This document shows, in pieces, positions 39,630-48,998 of a stretch of 64,000 nt of DNA; the stretch's first letter is position 1; each line of letters begins with the position of its first letter. Both the position numbers and the translations under genes were made by a program. The DNA lies in the NCBI RefSeq assembly GCF_000013205.1, contig NC_007775.1, positions 2,104,501 through 2,168,500 on the forward strand, written 5' to 3'. This DNA comes from Synechococcus sp. JA-3-3Ab. GTDB taxonomy: Bacteria; Cyanobacteriota; Cyanobacteriia; Thermostichales; Thermostichaceae. The notes beneath the pieces are model-generated. The model made no database searches and was not told the DNA's origin. It worked only from the letters and a program-made list of their open reading frames with translations.

Positions 39630-40691
39630 ATGCTCAAAGCCCACGACTCGGCCGGTTTGCGCCTGTTGCTCGCGGCTGCCCTGCTGTTGGGGGGCTTGGC
39701 CAGTTGGCGGCAGGATCGCCTCTCGGCAGTGATGGGTCTGGCCAGTGCGGCAGCCATTTCAGCCTTCACCCGCCCCGCCATCTTGGCTTACAACCGGGGT
39801 CGCGAACGGTGGCTGAACCGGGATCTGATAGGGGCTGTCGAGCAGCTCAACCTGGCGCTGCAGCAGGATCCCTGTCTGACCAACGCCCACCTTCTGCGCG
39901 GCCAGGTTTACCTCGAACTCGGCCAACTTCCCCAGGCGCTGGCGGACTTCGACCAAGCCACCCGGTTGGCCCCGCGCCGGCCAGAGTCCTATCTCTACCG
40001 CGGCCTCCTTCTTCAGTTGCAGGGGGATTTGCAGGGGGCAATAGCCGAGCTTGCCGAGGTAGTACGCCGGCATCCCAGCGCCCCCCACCACCTCCGCTTG
40101 GCCAACCTGCTCAGGCAACAGGGATCCCTGCCTTCAGCTCTAGCTCACCTGGACGAGGCCATTTGTCGGGATCCCACCTCGGCGCCTGCCTATGCCTGCC
40201 GCGCTACGGTGTACGGCTACCTGGGAGAATGGGAGGCGGCTGTGGCCGATTGGTCCCAGGCCATCCGCTGGGATCCCTGTCCGGCCCACCACTATGGGCG
40301 GGGCGTTGCCTATGCTTGGGCCGATTGCTATGACGAGGCCATTGCCGACCTCAGCCGCAGCCTCGAGGCAGAACCCTGCCAACCCCACGTTCTCTACATC
40401 AGGGGCAATCTTCTCTACGAGCTGGGGGAGATCAAAGCTGCCCTCGACGATTACGACCAGGCCTTTCGCTTGGAAGCCGACGGCAACCTCGGGGATCCCA
40501 CCGACGAGTACGGCTTGTACGGTCGGGGGCTGGCTTACGGAAATATGGGAGATAGGGCAACGGCTATTTCCAGTTGGCAAGCCGCTTTGCAGGTCAGCCG
40601 CCAACACCACAACCTAGTTTTGCAGGAACAGGCGCATCGATCTTTGCGGCAGCTCCAGGATTTGGACGGAGATCCCGGAGCCTTTGGCTAG
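39630..40691 (+). CDS. TPR-repeat protein
   Basis: From ATG 39630 the product has 353 residues; in-frame starts at 39525 and 39570 exist and none has a strong ribosome site. A hydrophobic N-terminus (LRLLLAAALLLGGLASW) precedes about eight TPR motifs such as AHLLRGQVYLELGQLPQALAD and VLYIRGNLLYELGEIKAALDD. TPR arrays mediate protein contacts. The partner is unknown; the N-terminal segment suggests anchoring in or export across a membrane. Confidence 0.8.
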   Translation: MLKAHDSAGLRLLLAAALLLGGLASWRQDRLSAVMGLASAAAISAFTRPAILAYNRGRERWLNRDLIGAVEQLNLALQQDPCLTNAHLLRGQVYLELGQLPQALADFDQATRLAPRRPESYLYRGLLLQLQGDLQGAIAELAEVVRRHPSAPHHLRLANLLRQQGSLPSALAHLDEAICRDPTSAPAYACRATVYGYLGEWEAAVADWSQAIRWDPCPAHHYGRGVAYAWADCYDEAIADLSRSLEAEPCQPHVLYIRGNLLYELGEIKAALDDYDQAFRLEADGNLGDPTDEYGLYGRGLAYGNMGDRATAISSWQAALQVSRQHHNLVLQEQAHRSLRQLQDLDGDPGAFG

Positions 40692-40799
40692 CGAGGTCGA
40701 AGGGATCCCCTCAGAACATTGCCGCGAAACTGGCGTAAAATTTGCTTATCGCCATCTCAATTCCCCTGATCTGCAGTTGGATTTTTCCCACCTCCTTCT

Positions 40800-41333
40800 G
40801 TGGCTGCCGTGAAACACACCCTCAGCGCTCTTGTGCAGGATCAGCCCGGGGTCTTAACCCGCATCGCCGGCATGTTTGCCCGCCGGGGCTTCAACATCGA
40901 CAGCCTCACCGTTGGCCCCACCGAGCGGCCTGGCATCTCCCGCATCACCATGGTGGTGCAGGGGGATGAGCACGATGTGGAGCAGATGACCAAGCAGCTC
41001 TACAAGCTGATCGACGTGCTGAAAGTAACCGACATTACCCATGTCCCCTGTGTAGAACGGGAGCTGATGCTCGTCAAGGTCAACGCCAGCATCGAAACTC
41101 GCTCGGCCATCATGGACGTGGCGCAGATGTTCCGTGCCCGGATTGTGGATGTGGCGGAAGAGTCTTTAACTTTGGAAGTGACAGGGGATCCGGGCAAAAT
41201 GGTGGCCATCATCAAGATGTTAACCAGCTTCGGCATTCGGGAGATTGCCCGCACCGGCCTGGTAGCTCTCACCCGCGAGTCGGGAGTCAATACCGAGTAC
41301 TTGAAGCAGCACCCCACCGTGGCAGTCGTCTGA
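40800..41333 (+). CDS. ilvH: Acetolactate synthase small (regulatory) subunit
   Basis: The 177-residue protein has an N-terminal ACT domain ([35 protein letters not shown]) and the C-terminal ALS small-subunit domain ([32 protein letters not shown]). It confers valine feedback and activity on IlvB in branched-chain amino-acid synthesis; ilvB is not here. The start is GTG 40800, with GTG 40809 as an alternative. Confidence 0.96.
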   Translation: MAAVKHTLSALVQDQPGVLTRIAGMFARRGFNIDSLTVGPTERPGISRITMVVQGDEHDVEQMTKQLYKLIDVLKVTDITHVPCVERELMLVKVNASIETRSAIMDVAQMFRARIVDVAEESLTLEVTGDPGKMVAIIKMLTSFGIREIARTGLVALTRESGVNTEYLKQHPTVAVV

Positions 41334-41378
41334 GGGGCTTGGCCACGATGCCAACAGAGATTGCTTAGGGAGGAGGCC

Positions 41379-42020
41379 ATGGCAAAACCGGAGAGAAGCC
41401 GGCGCCATAGGGGGCAGGCCCTGCGCAATAGCCTGCGTTGCCTGATGAGCCTCCTGGCCATTGGGCTGTTGGGGTTACTGGGGGGCTGTGGCCCCCGACC
41501 TCCCAAGTCGGTTGTGCAGCAGGCTCTGGCCTACCAGATCTCCCACCCGGCTGAGCCGGTTGCCTCGCTGGTGGGCAGCGACCGCTTAGCAGGCCGTTTG
41601 GAAGTGCAGGATGTCCAAATTCGTCAGGATAGCCGTGAACCCCTGCTGTTGGCCTCAGGAGAGAAACTGGAAGGCCACCACCTCAGCGGCACCTATACCG
41701 TAATTGTCAAGCCACCGGGATCCCGCCGCCCCTACCGCCGCAAGGGGGATCCCTTCCAGCTCACCCTGGCCCACCAGAAGGCGCAAAGTTCCCCTTCCCC
41801 TGGGGGAGCGCAGCCCAAAACCCTGCCCGAACGGTGGCTACTGGCCCATCCCTCTCCCGATGCCAAGAGCTGGGAGGTCATCGACTTTTTCCCCCAGCCG
41901 GCACCGCTGCCGGAGCTGCCTCCTGCCGAACAGGCGTACCGACACCCGACTGACCTTGACGCTCTCCCCGCCCCTATAGCTGGCTTTCGCCCAGGGGTAA
42001 GCCAGAGAACTCTTTCCTAG
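41379..42020 (+). CDS. Predicted lipoprotein, unknown function
   Basis: ATG 41379 has AGGAGG immediately upstream. The 213-residue product opens with a basic region and hydrophobic leader ending LLGLLGGCG, a good lipobox at about Cys37. The mature part has a beta-rich segment (GRLEVQDVQIRQDS, SGTYTVIVKPPGS) and a Pro-rich C-terminus. I do not recognise the family. It lies 45 bases after ilvH and may be cotranscribed. Confidence 0.7.
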   Translation: MAKPERSRRHRGQALRNSLRCLMSLLAIGLLGLLGGCGPRPPKSVVQQALAYQISHPAEPVASLVGSDRLAGRLEVQDVQIRQDSREPLLLASGEKLEGHHLSGTYTVIVKPPGSRRPYRRKGDPFQLTLAHQKAQSSPSPGGAQPKTLPERWLLAHPSPDAKSWEVIDFFPQPAPLPELPPAEQAYRHPTDLDALPAPIAGFRPGVSQRTLS

Positions 42021-42208
42021 GCTGGAGGACTGCTCCCACCGGAGAAGTCAGCTACCTTCCCTGGGGAGGAAGAGATCCTTCGCGGCTACCTGGCCACAAC
42101 AAAGCGCTACGTAGAAACTCCAAACAACGGTAGGCAGGCTCCTCTGCAGGCCTCAATGTTGTCCCTTGCGCCGCCATTTTCTGGGTCAGCACCGCAGAGG
42201 TGGTTGGC

Positions 42209-42955
42209 TCACCGCAGCAGAGCTGCCCCCCAGCCGAATAGCCCATCCACCAACAGGGTATTCAGCACTGCTCCCGCAAATGCCCAATGGTGCAAGCGGC
42301 GGGATCCCTGCACTCTCCACAATCCAACACCCAGCAACAGAAGGCCCAAGCCGATGCCCCAACCCAGGCCCCAGGGGGTAGCCATTTTGTCGAGGGCCGC
42401 CCTAAAAGGGACAACCGCCTGCTCCAACCGGTCAAACTGCATCGCCTGCCGCCACTCAGGCAGCAGCCCCACCGAGTAAATGTAAAGATCTGTAACCGCT
42501 GTGCCCCACAAGGAGCCGAGATAGAACCAGGTGCCGATGCGGGCAAAGCGTTGCCGTGCCCCCCACCAGACCATCGGGATCCCCAGAGCTTCCACCGGCA
42601 TGTGCCAGAGGGGCTCCCAGCGCAGCCAGCCCCAGTAGAAGGATCCTGCCAGCCAAGTCAGCGTGAAGCCGTAGAGCAGATCCCCCCAGATGCGGGTGCG
42701 GGGCCGCGAGTAGAGCCGCCAGCTAAGGCCCAGCCAGCCTAGAGTCATCGCCAAGCTCAGCCAAGGGCTATAGCGCACCAGGGGCGCTGCCACAAAAACG
42801 GGTAGGCACACCAGCACAGCCGCCGCTCCCCCGATGGCGTGGTGAGAGGGAAACCGCCTTCGCAGAGAAGAACGGGGAATCTCCCGTCCGACTGGGCCCT
42901 GGGAGGCCAGGGAAGGCTCTTCTTGGAGAGGCGGCGAACAAGAGGTAGGAAACAA
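42209..42955 (-). CDS. DUF3120-like membrane protein
   Basis: The 248-residue protein has about six hydrophobic segments and a loop pattern (GSFYWGWLRWEPLWHMPVEA, GTWFYLGSLWGTAVTDLYIY) that I associate with DUF3120, a cyanobacterial family without known function. The only plausible initiator is TTG 42955; no ATG or GTG fits before the first membrane segment. It is divergent from glk. Confidence 0.72.
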   Translation of the reverse strand: MFPTSCSPPLQEEPSLASQGPVGREIPRSSLRRRFPSHHAIGGAAAVLVCLPVFVAAPLVRYSPWLSLAMTLGWLGLSWRLYSRPRTRIWGDLLYGFTLTWLAGSFYWGWLRWEPLWHMPVEALGIPMVWWGARQRFARIGTWFYLGSLWGTAVTDLYIYSVGLLPEWRQAMQFDRLEQAVVPFRAALDKMATPWGLGWGIGLGLLLLGVGLWRVQGSRRLHHWAFAGAVLNTLLVDGLFGWGAALLR

Positions 42956-43093
42956 AACGCAATCTTAGAAACTTTTACATCAGTTAACATAGCATCTTCC
43001 CTGCCCTTTCCCGCCCCGGCCGAGAGGGGCCGGCGTTGCCAGGGTACTGCCGAAAATGTCAGGGTGAGAATAACGCGCTGCCCGGAAAACACT

Positions 43094-44140
43094 ATGGAGT
43101 TGCTGTTGGCGGGAGATATCGGGGGCACCAAGACCAGCCTCAGCCTCTTCAATGCCCAAGATCCCGATCACAGCCTCTACCACTGCCGCTACGCCAGCCA
43201 GAGCTATCCCAACCTCACCCCGGTGGTGCTGGAGTTTCTGGCCCAGGCACGGCAGGAGCTGGGGCGAGATCCCCAACCGGTTGCCGCCTGCTTTGCTGTG
43301 GCCGGCCCCGTAGTGGAAGAAAAAAGCAGTCCAGGAGCCGGGGGACAGAGGGCCAAAATCACCAACCTGCCCTGGAGCCTGCACTCAAGCCAGTTGGCGG
43401 CGGAGCTGGGGATCCCCCGCCTAGCGTTGATCAACGACTTCAGCGCCGTAGGCTATGGGGTGCTGGCCCTGCGAGATCAGGATCTGGAAACGCTGCAGAC
43501 AGGAGAGCGGCAGCCCCAGGCGCCCATCGGCGTCATCGGGGCGGGCACAGGGCTGGGGCAGGCCTACCTCACCTGGGGAGAAGGCGGCTACCAGGTTCAT
43601 GCCAGCGAGGGGGGGCATGTGGATTTTTCTCCACGGACCCCTTTGGAATGGGAGCTGCTGCGGTATCTGCAACAACGACATGGGCGCGTCTCCACCGAGC
43701 GGGTGGTCTCGGGGCAGGGGATCGTGGCCATCTATCAATTTCTGCGGGATAGCCGCTGGGGCCAGGGAGAGGAGCAGTTGCTGGCCCAAATTGCCGCCTG
43801 GGAAAGGGGAGCCAGCCCCGTCGACCCAGCCGCCCAAATTGCCAATGCCGCCCTGGAGGGACGGGATCCCTTGGCGGTGGAGTGTTTGCGGCTGTTTACC
43901 AGCTTGTATGGGGCCGCTGTCGGCAATTTTGCCCTGCACCTGCTGCCCCGTGGGGGCCTGTTCATCGCCGGCGGGATCGCGCCCAAGCTCCTGCGCCTGT
44001 TGCGGGAGGGAGAGTTTTTGCCCTCCTTTTTGGATAAGGGACGGATGCGCACTCTGCTGGAGCAACTGTCAGTGCAGGTGGTGGTGAACGCCCAGGTGGG
44101 CTTGATAGGGGCTGCCCACTATGCCGCCACTTTGCTGTAG
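43094..44140 (+). CDS. glk: Glucokinase
   Basis: From ATG 43094 the 348-residue protein has the phosphate-1 motif LLAGDIGGTKTSL, NDFSAVGYG, GVIGAGTGLGQAYL and ASEGGHVDFSPR, all of the Glk (non-ROK) glucokinase family. It phosphorylates glucose to glucose-6-phosphate with ATP. A longer in-frame extension to 42839 lacks coding character and overlaps the divergent gene. A repeat separates it from the convergent Nudix gene. Confidence 0.93.
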   Translation: MELLLAGDIGGTKTSLSLFNAQDPDHSLYHCRYASQSYPNLTPVVLEFLAQARQELGRDPQPVAACFAVAGPVVEEKSSPGAGGQRAKITNLPWSLHSSQLAAELGIPRLALINDFSAVGYGVLALRDQDLETLQTGERQPQAPIGVIGAGTGLGQAYLTWGEGGYQVHASEGGHVDFSPRTPLEWELLRYLQQRHGRVSTERVVSGQGIVAIYQFLRDSRWGQGEEQLLAQIAAWERGASPVDPAAQIANAALEGRDPLAVECLRLFTSLYGAAVGNFALHLLPRGGLFIAGGIAPKLLRLLREGEFLPSFLDKGRMRTLLEQLSVQVVVNAQVGLIGAAHYAATLL

Positions 44141-44171
44141 AGGTTAAGCCTGTTGGCGGCAGGGATCCCCC

Positions 44172-44204
44172 GCTCCCTTCTCCCAGGGGGAGAGGGGGGC
44201 TGGG
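44172..44204. repeat. Intergenic C/G hairpin repeat, copy 4
   Basis: GCTCCCTTCTCCC pairs with GGGGGAGAGG and is followed by a G-rich arm that is shorter than in copies 1-3. It lies between convergent glk and the Nudix gene. Confidence 0.65.
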
Positions 44205-44225
44205 CAAGGCGCAGGATGGCCATGC

Positions 44226-44801
44226 CTAGGGCTTGTTCCTGCTCGCAAAGGCCGCATTTTCCGCTGCCAAAAACAACTGGGCCCGCCAAAAGCAGGTGAT
44301 GGATTTGCTGTCGAAATCCAGGCCAAAACGGGCCATTTCTGTCAGTTCGGCAGGCGAAAGCTCCACCACCGCAATGTCTTCATCTTCATCCTTGGCCGGT
44401 GGAGCATCCAGCACTTCCAGATCCCGCGCCAGGTAGGCGTACATGATCTCGCTGGAATAGCCGGGGCACAGATAAAATTGGCCGAGGGGATCCCAGCGGT
44501 GGGCGCGCAGGCCGGTTTCTTCTTCCAGCTCGCGGCGAATGGTTTCATCAGGATGTTCCCCTGGCTCGACGGTACCGGCGGGAAACTCGTAGAGGTAGGC
44601 GGCGACGGCAAAGCGATATTGGCGAATGCAGACGAACTTGCCTTCGGCAGTGACCGGCACGGCCACCACGCCGCCGGGGTGGAGGAGGTACTCCCGCTCC
44701 CCTTCGGTGCCGTTGGGAAAGCGCAAGCGCTGGCTGACAAAGGTGTACTTGTGGCCTTGAAAGCGCAGGCGCTCGCGAAGGATCTGCGATGGGGTGTGCA
44801 T
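44226..44801 (-). CDS. Nudix hydrolase (ADP-ribose pyrophosphatase-like)
   Basis: The 191-residue protein contains the Nudix box from Gly76 through Glu82, Arg90-Glu91 and Glu93-Glu94 to Gly97 (GTVEPGEHPDETIRRELEEE then TGL). The flanking sequence (VVAVPVTAEGKFVCIRQYRFAV and FYLCPGYSSEIMYAYLARDL) fits the ADP-sugar pyrophosphatase branch, including the PG-Y-S-E region. Substrate preference is inferred. Confidence 0.88.
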   Translation of the reverse strand: MHTPSQILRERLRFQGHKYTFVSQRLRFPNGTEGEREYLLHPGGVVAVPVTAEGKFVCIRQYRFAVAAYLYEFPAGTVEPGEHPDETIRRELEEETGLRAHRWDPLGQFYLCPGYSSEIMYAYLARDLEVLDAPPAKDEDEDIAVVELSPAELTEMARFGLDFDSKSITCFWRAQLFLAAENAAFASRNKP

Positions 44802-44905
44802 GGCAAGGTTGCTTAGAGAAAGGCCCCCCTCAGCTTAATCGGTGGCGGTGCTGTTGGAGCTCCCCCCTTAAGGTAAAGTCAGAGGGGCAAGCGAAGGTGC
44901 AGGCC

Positions 44906-46402
44906 ATGATCTCCCCTTCTCTGAAGGAGTTCCTCGCCCTCAGCCAACAGGGCAATTTCATCCCGGTCTACCAAGAATGGGTGGCGGACTTGGAAACGCC
45001 TGTCTCTGCCTGGTACCGGGTCTGTGCCGGGCGGCCCTACAACTTTCTGCTGGAATCGGTGGAGGGAGGGGAACAGGTGGCCCGCTACAGCTTCCTCGGC
45101 TGCGACCCTTTGTGGGTTTTGCAGGTGCGCGGGGATCAGGCCTTGCAGATCCACCGCGATGGGCATCGAGAGCAGCACCAAGGGGATCCCTTTGCCGTTT
45201 TGGCCCGCTGCCTGCAGCCCTATGAGCCGGTGCACCTGCCGGAGTTGCCCAGCAGCATCGGCGGGCTCTTTGGCTACTGGGGCTATGAGCTGATTCGCTG
45301 GATCGAGCCCAAGGTGCCCATTCACCCCCTGCAGCCGGGGGATCCCCCCGACGCTATCCTCATGCAGGTGGACAGCATCCTGATCTTCGACCAGGTCAAG
45401 CGCAAGATCTGGGTGGTGGCCTTTGCCGACACACGCCAGCAGCCGGCGGAGCAGGCCTACGCCCAAGCCTGCCGGCGGGTGGAACAGTTGGTGCAACAGC
45501 TCAGCGCCCCCCTTTCTCTTGCCCACCTCAGCCTCGACTGGAAGCCGCAACTGCCCGATGCCATTCCCCCCAGCACCCTCAGCCGCGCCGCCTACTGCCA
45601 GGCGGTGGAGCAGGCCAAAGCCTACATCCGGGCTGGCGAGATCTTTCAGGTGGTGCTCTCGCAGCGCTTCACCACCCCTTTTGCTGGAGATCCTTTCCGG
45701 CTCTACCGCTCCCTGCGGCTGATTAACCCCTCCCCCTACATGGCGTTTTTCCAGTTTGGCGATCTCTGCCTTGTCGGCTCCAGCCCAGAAGTGATGGTCA
45801 AGCTCACTCGGATAGGGGAAGAGCGCATCGCCACCGTGCGTCCCATCGCCGGCACCCGCCCCCGCGGCGCCACCCCCGCCCAAGACCGCCAGTTGGAGCA
45901 GGAGCTGTTGGCGGATCCCAAGGAGCGGGCAGAGCATGTGATGCTGGTGGACTTGGCCCGCAACGACCTGGGGCGGGTCTGCCGCCTGGGATCCGTGCAG
46001 GTGGACGACCTGATGCAGATCGAGCGCTACAGCCACGTGATGCACATCGTCAGCAATGTGGTGGGGCAGTTGGATCCCCGCTACAGCGCCTGGGATCTGC
46101 TGCGGGCCACCTTTCCTGCCGGCACGGTTACTGGCGCTCCCAAGATCCGCGCCATGCAGATTATCCACGAGCTGGAAGGGTGTCGCCGCGGCCCCTACGC
46201 CGGCGCCTATGGCTACTACGACTTTGCCGGCCAACTGAACACCGCCATCACCATCCGCACCCTGCTGGTTCAGGGGGACCAGGTGAGCATCCAAGCCGGG
46301 GCGGGCATCGTGGCCGACTCGGATCCGGAGCGGGAGTACCAAGAATGCCTGAACAAAGCGCGGGGCATGCTCATGGCAGTGGCCAGCTTGCAGAAGGAGT
46401 AA
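44906..46402 (+). CDS. trpE: Anthranilate synthase component I
   Basis: ATG 44906 gives 498 residues. The N-terminal domain has the LLESVEGGEQVARYSFLG motif of tryptophan-sensitive TrpE; the chorismate-binding half has PSPYMAFFQFGD, TVRPIAGTRPRG, HVMLVDLARNDLGRV and AGIVADSDPEREYQE. It makes anthranilate from chorismate with TrpG (not in window). ATG 44906 has AAGG upstream; the frame extends to 44789 without support. The next gene starts seven bases later. Confidence 0.96.
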   Translation: MISPSLKEFLALSQQGNFIPVYQEWVADLETPVSAWYRVCAGRPYNFLLESVEGGEQVARYSFLGCDPLWVLQVRGDQALQIHRDGHREQHQGDPFAVLARCLQPYEPVHLPELPSSIGGLFGYWGYELIRWIEPKVPIHPLQPGDPPDAILMQVDSILIFDQVKRKIWVVAFADTRQQPAEQAYAQACRRVEQLVQQLSAPLSLAHLSLDWKPQLPDAIPPSTLSRAAYCQAVEQAKAYIRAGEIFQVVLSQRFTTPFAGDPFRLYRSLRLINPSPYMAFFQFGDLCLVGSSPEVMVKLTRIGEERIATVRPIAGTRPRGATPAQDRQLEQELLADPKERAEHVMLVDLARNDLGRVCRLGSVQVDDLMQIERYSHVMHIVSNVVGQLDPRYSAWDLLRATFPAGTVTGAPKIRAMQIIHELEGCRRGPYAGAYGYYDFAGQLNTAITIRTLLVQGDQVSIQAGAGIVADSDPEREYQECLNKARGMLMAVASLQKE

Positions 46403-46408
46403 AGGCTC

Positions 46409-47215
46409 GTGTTAGCCCAGGTGCACTTTAGCCATGCCGAGCGGGAGCGCCGGCAGCCGGATCCAGAGACCGTAGAGCAGGCGTTTCACCTGTTTTCCAC
46501 CGAGGGCTACCTGGTGCTGCCGGAGATCTTCCCCACGGCGCTCATCGACAAGCTACACAGTAGCTTTCTGACCACCTACAGCCGCTACTGCACCCACGAA
46601 AACCACCCCGACGCCCTGTTGGTGGGCAATCGACGAGTGATGGTGACGGTGCGCCTGGAGGGGCCCTTTAACGATCCCCTGCTCTATGCCCATCCCTTAA
46701 TCCTGCCTATCTTGCAGCGAATCTTGGGATCAAGCCTGATCCTGAGCGGGCTGGGGGTGGTAGTTTCTCTGCCGGGATCCGCCGACCAACAGGTTCACCG
46801 GGATCTCTCCCACCTCTTCGGCGACGCAATTCTAGATGCCATCGTCCCCTGCTATGCCCTGAATTTGCTTATCCCGCTGGTGGAGGTCAACGAAGAGAAC
46901 GGCATGACCCGCCTCTGGCCTGGCAGCCACGCTGTTTTCGAGGCCCACTACACCGAGCTGGCCCGGCAGATGCCCTTTGTCGATCCGCCGCTGGCCAAGG
47001 GATCCTGCCTGCTGTTCGACTACCGCTTGATTCACCTGGGCCGGGCCAATCGTTCTGCTGCTCCCCGGCCCCTCCTCTACAACACTTACAGCCGACCTTG
47101 GTTCCGGGATCCCGTCAACTATACCCGACAGCCCCCCCTGGTGATCCCGGCAGCCGAGAAAGAGCGGATCCCGGCCCAGCACCACTCCCTATTCGTGGCA
47201 GCGCAGATTGTGTAG
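46409..47215 (+). CDS. PhyH-like Fe(II)/2-oxoglutarate dioxygenase
   Basis: The 268-residue protein starts at GTG 46409, with AAGGAG upstream inside the trpE stop region. It has the PhyH pattern: FSTEGYLVLPEIFP, the iron-binding HxD in QQVHRDLSHLF, LIPLVEVNEENGMTRLWPGSH, and a distal His in DYRLIHLGRANRSAAPRPLLYNTYSR, where Arg would bind 2-oxoglutarate. The substrate is unknown. It sits between trpE and chlG, whose reaction involves a phytyl group, but that context alone does not show that it acts on phytol derivatives. Confidence 0.8.
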   Translation: MLAQVHFSHAERERRQPDPETVEQAFHLFSTEGYLVLPEIFPTALIDKLHSSFLTTYSRYCTHENHPDALLVGNRRVMVTVRLEGPFNDPLLYAHPLILPILQRILGSSLILSGLGVVVSLPGSADQQVHRDLSHLFGDAILDAIVPCYALNLLIPLVEVNEENGMTRLWPGSHAVFEAHYTELARQMPFVDPPLAKGSCLLFDYRLIHLGRANRSAAPRPLLYNTYSRPWFRDPVNYTRQPPLVIPAAEKERIPAQHHSLFVAAQIV

Positions 47216-47298
47216 AGGAAAGTTTTGAGGAATGTGGGAAGATGCCTCAGAATGGGGGTGGGTATCCCCGTTGTTGAAGTTTGATTGCGCACCCCACC

Positions 47299-48363
47299 AT
47301 GAGCGAAAGCACCTCTCAAGAGCCATCTTGGGCGCCGACGGCAGACGAAATGGCCCCTGCTGTGGGTCCTGGCGCAGAAACCGCCCCGGCTCCTGAAGCC
47401 GACAAGGGATCCGCCGCCCGGCGTGTCCGCCAACTCTTGGGCATGAAAGGGGCAGAGGTGGAGTCTCGCTCCGTTTGGCAAGTCCACCTGCAACTGATGA
47501 AGCCCGTGACCTGGATCCCGCTGGTGTGGGGCCTGATTCCGGGAGCGGCCTCCTCCGGCCACTTCACCTGGACTTGGGAAAACGTGGCCCTCATCTTGGT
47601 GGGCATGATCCTGGCCGGCCCCTTGATGACGGGCTACACCCAGACCCTGAACGAATACTACGACCGCGACATCGACGCCATCAACGAGCCCTATCGCCCC
47701 ATCCCTTCCGGGGCCATCTCCCTGCGGCGGGTGGTCATCCAAATCTGGGTGCTGCTGATCCTGGGGCTGGCGTTGGCCTATGCCCTGGATTGGTACACCG
47801 GCCACGACTTTCCGGTGATCACCTGCATTGCCCTGGCGGGAGCCCTAATTGCCTACATCTACTCGGCGCCGCCCCTGAAACTAAAGCGCAACGGCTGGCT
47901 GGGGAACTACGCCCTGGGGGCCAGCTACATCGCCCTGCCCTGGTGGACGGGACATGCCCTCTTTGGCGAGCTGAACTGGACAATCTGCATTCTGACCCTG
48001 ATCTACAGCTTGGCCGGCCTGGGGATCGCCGTGGTCAACGATTTCAAAAGCATGGAGGGGGATAGACAATTTGGCCTCGCCTCCTTGCCGGTGATGTTTG
48101 GGGCGATGGGGGCGGCCTGGATCGCGGCGCTGATGATCGACCTGTTTCAGTTCGGCATGGCCTCGTTTTTGCTGGGAGCTGGCCTAAAGCTCTACGCCGC
48201 AATTTTGGTGCTGCTGATTATCCCGCAGATCACCTTCCAAGACATGTACCTGCTGCGGGATCCCCTCAACAACGACGTCAAATACCAGGCCAGCGCTCAG
48301 CCTTTTCTGGTGTTGGGCATGCTGGTGGTGGGGCTGGCGCTGGGCCGCTTGGGGCTGGGGTAG
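47299..48363 (+). CDS. chlG: Chlorophyll synthase (bacteriochlorophyll/chlorophyll a prenyltransferase)
   Basis: From ATG 47299 the 354-residue protein has a disordered Ala/Pro/Glu-rich N-terminus of about 60 residues, then a UbiA-type membrane prenyltransferase with the metal-binding TLNEYYDRDIDAINEPYRPIPSG and a second Asp motif NDFKSMEGDRQFGL. ChlG esterifies chlorophyllide a with phytyl or geranylgeranyl diphosphate in the membrane, the last step of chlorophyll a synthesis. A TTG at 47281 would add six residues. Confidence 0.96.
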   Translation: MSESTSQEPSWAPTADEMAPAVGPGAETAPAPEADKGSAARRVRQLLGMKGAEVESRSVWQVHLQLMKPVTWIPLVWGLIPGAASSGHFTWTWENVALILVGMILAGPLMTGYTQTLNEYYDRDIDAINEPYRPIPSGAISLRRVVIQIWVLLILGLALAYALDWYTGHDFPVITCIALAGALIAYIYSAPPLKLKRNGWLGNYALGASYIALPWWTGHALFGELNWTICILTLIYSLAGLGIAVVNDFKSMEGDRQFGLASLPVMFGAMGAAWIAALMIDLFQFGMASFLLGAGLKLYAAILVLLIIPQITFQDMYLLRDPLNNDVKYQASAQPFLVLGMLVVGLALGRLGLG

Positions 48364-48519
48364 TCGAGCCGAGGCCAAAGTGCCCATCCTGGCAACCGAG
48401 GTGACGGCTTCCGCCCTGGGGTGCTCCCTCTGCCTGGGCCAAGATCAAGTCAGGATCCCATCGGGGATGGCCGATGGATCCCAAAAAGTGGGATGGCCCT
48501 GGGCCAAAGGAGATATCCG

Positions 48520-48975
48520 ATGAAGCTGTCTATTCCCCTCCAACTCAGCCTCAGCCTGGCTCTGCTCTTGGGGGCGGTCGTCCCTGCACAAGCCCAGCGG
48601 ATCGTCATCGACGGGCGCGGGATCCTGGTCGAACCCAGCACCGGTGGCTCGGTCATCCTCAACCCCGACCAGCCGCTCTTGGCTCCGATCCCGCCTGGGG
48701 GAGTTCCTTTTTCCCTCGATGCAGAGGGCCAAGTGGTCTCTGCCCCTGGCTACCGCTGCAGCGCCGCCACCGCTGCCGACAACTCTCCCATCATCTGCCG
48801 CTCCCAGTTCAACCCCAACGACGTGGTGGTCTACGAGCGGGATGGCCGCTCCAACACCTTCTTCGTCAATACTGACAACCCTGTGATCCAGCCTTCCGGC
48901 AGCGGCCTGCGGATTCTGCCCAACTCCGAGCCGGTGCAGCCCTCCGGCAGTGGCTTGCGCATCATCCTCAACTGA
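48520..48975 (+). CDS. Small secreted protein with duplicated C-terminal motif
   Basis: ATG 48520 is supported by AAAGGAG. The 151-residue precursor has a clear signal peptide ending AQAQ. The mature protein is hydrophilic and ends with a tandem repeat: QPSGSGLRILPNSEPV followed by QPSGSGLRIILN. Two cysteines in YRCSAATAADNSPIICRS could form a disulfide. I do not recognise the family. The stop is within a hairpin shared with the convergent transporter gene. Confidence 0.72.
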   Translation: MKLSIPLQLSLSLALLLGAVVPAQAQRIVIDGRGILVEPSTGGSVILNPDQPLLAPIPPGGVPFSLDAEGQVVSAPGYRCSAATAADNSPIICRSQFNPNDVVVYERDGRSNTFFVNTDNPVIQPSGSGLRILPNSEPVQPSGSGLRIILN

Positions 48976-48998
48976 CAGACGGGAAGCGGCCCCCTGTC
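48974..48998. terminator. Candidate bidirectional terminator
   Basis: GACAG (48974-48978) pairs with CTGTC (48994-48998) and an inner GGG/CCC continues the stem. It spans the stops of two convergent genes. Confidence 0.35.

Noticed and set aside
44879-46342. Leftward 487-residue frame
   Set aside because: Complete antisense shadow of trpE with a composition typical of such shadows (Gly, Val, His, Leu).
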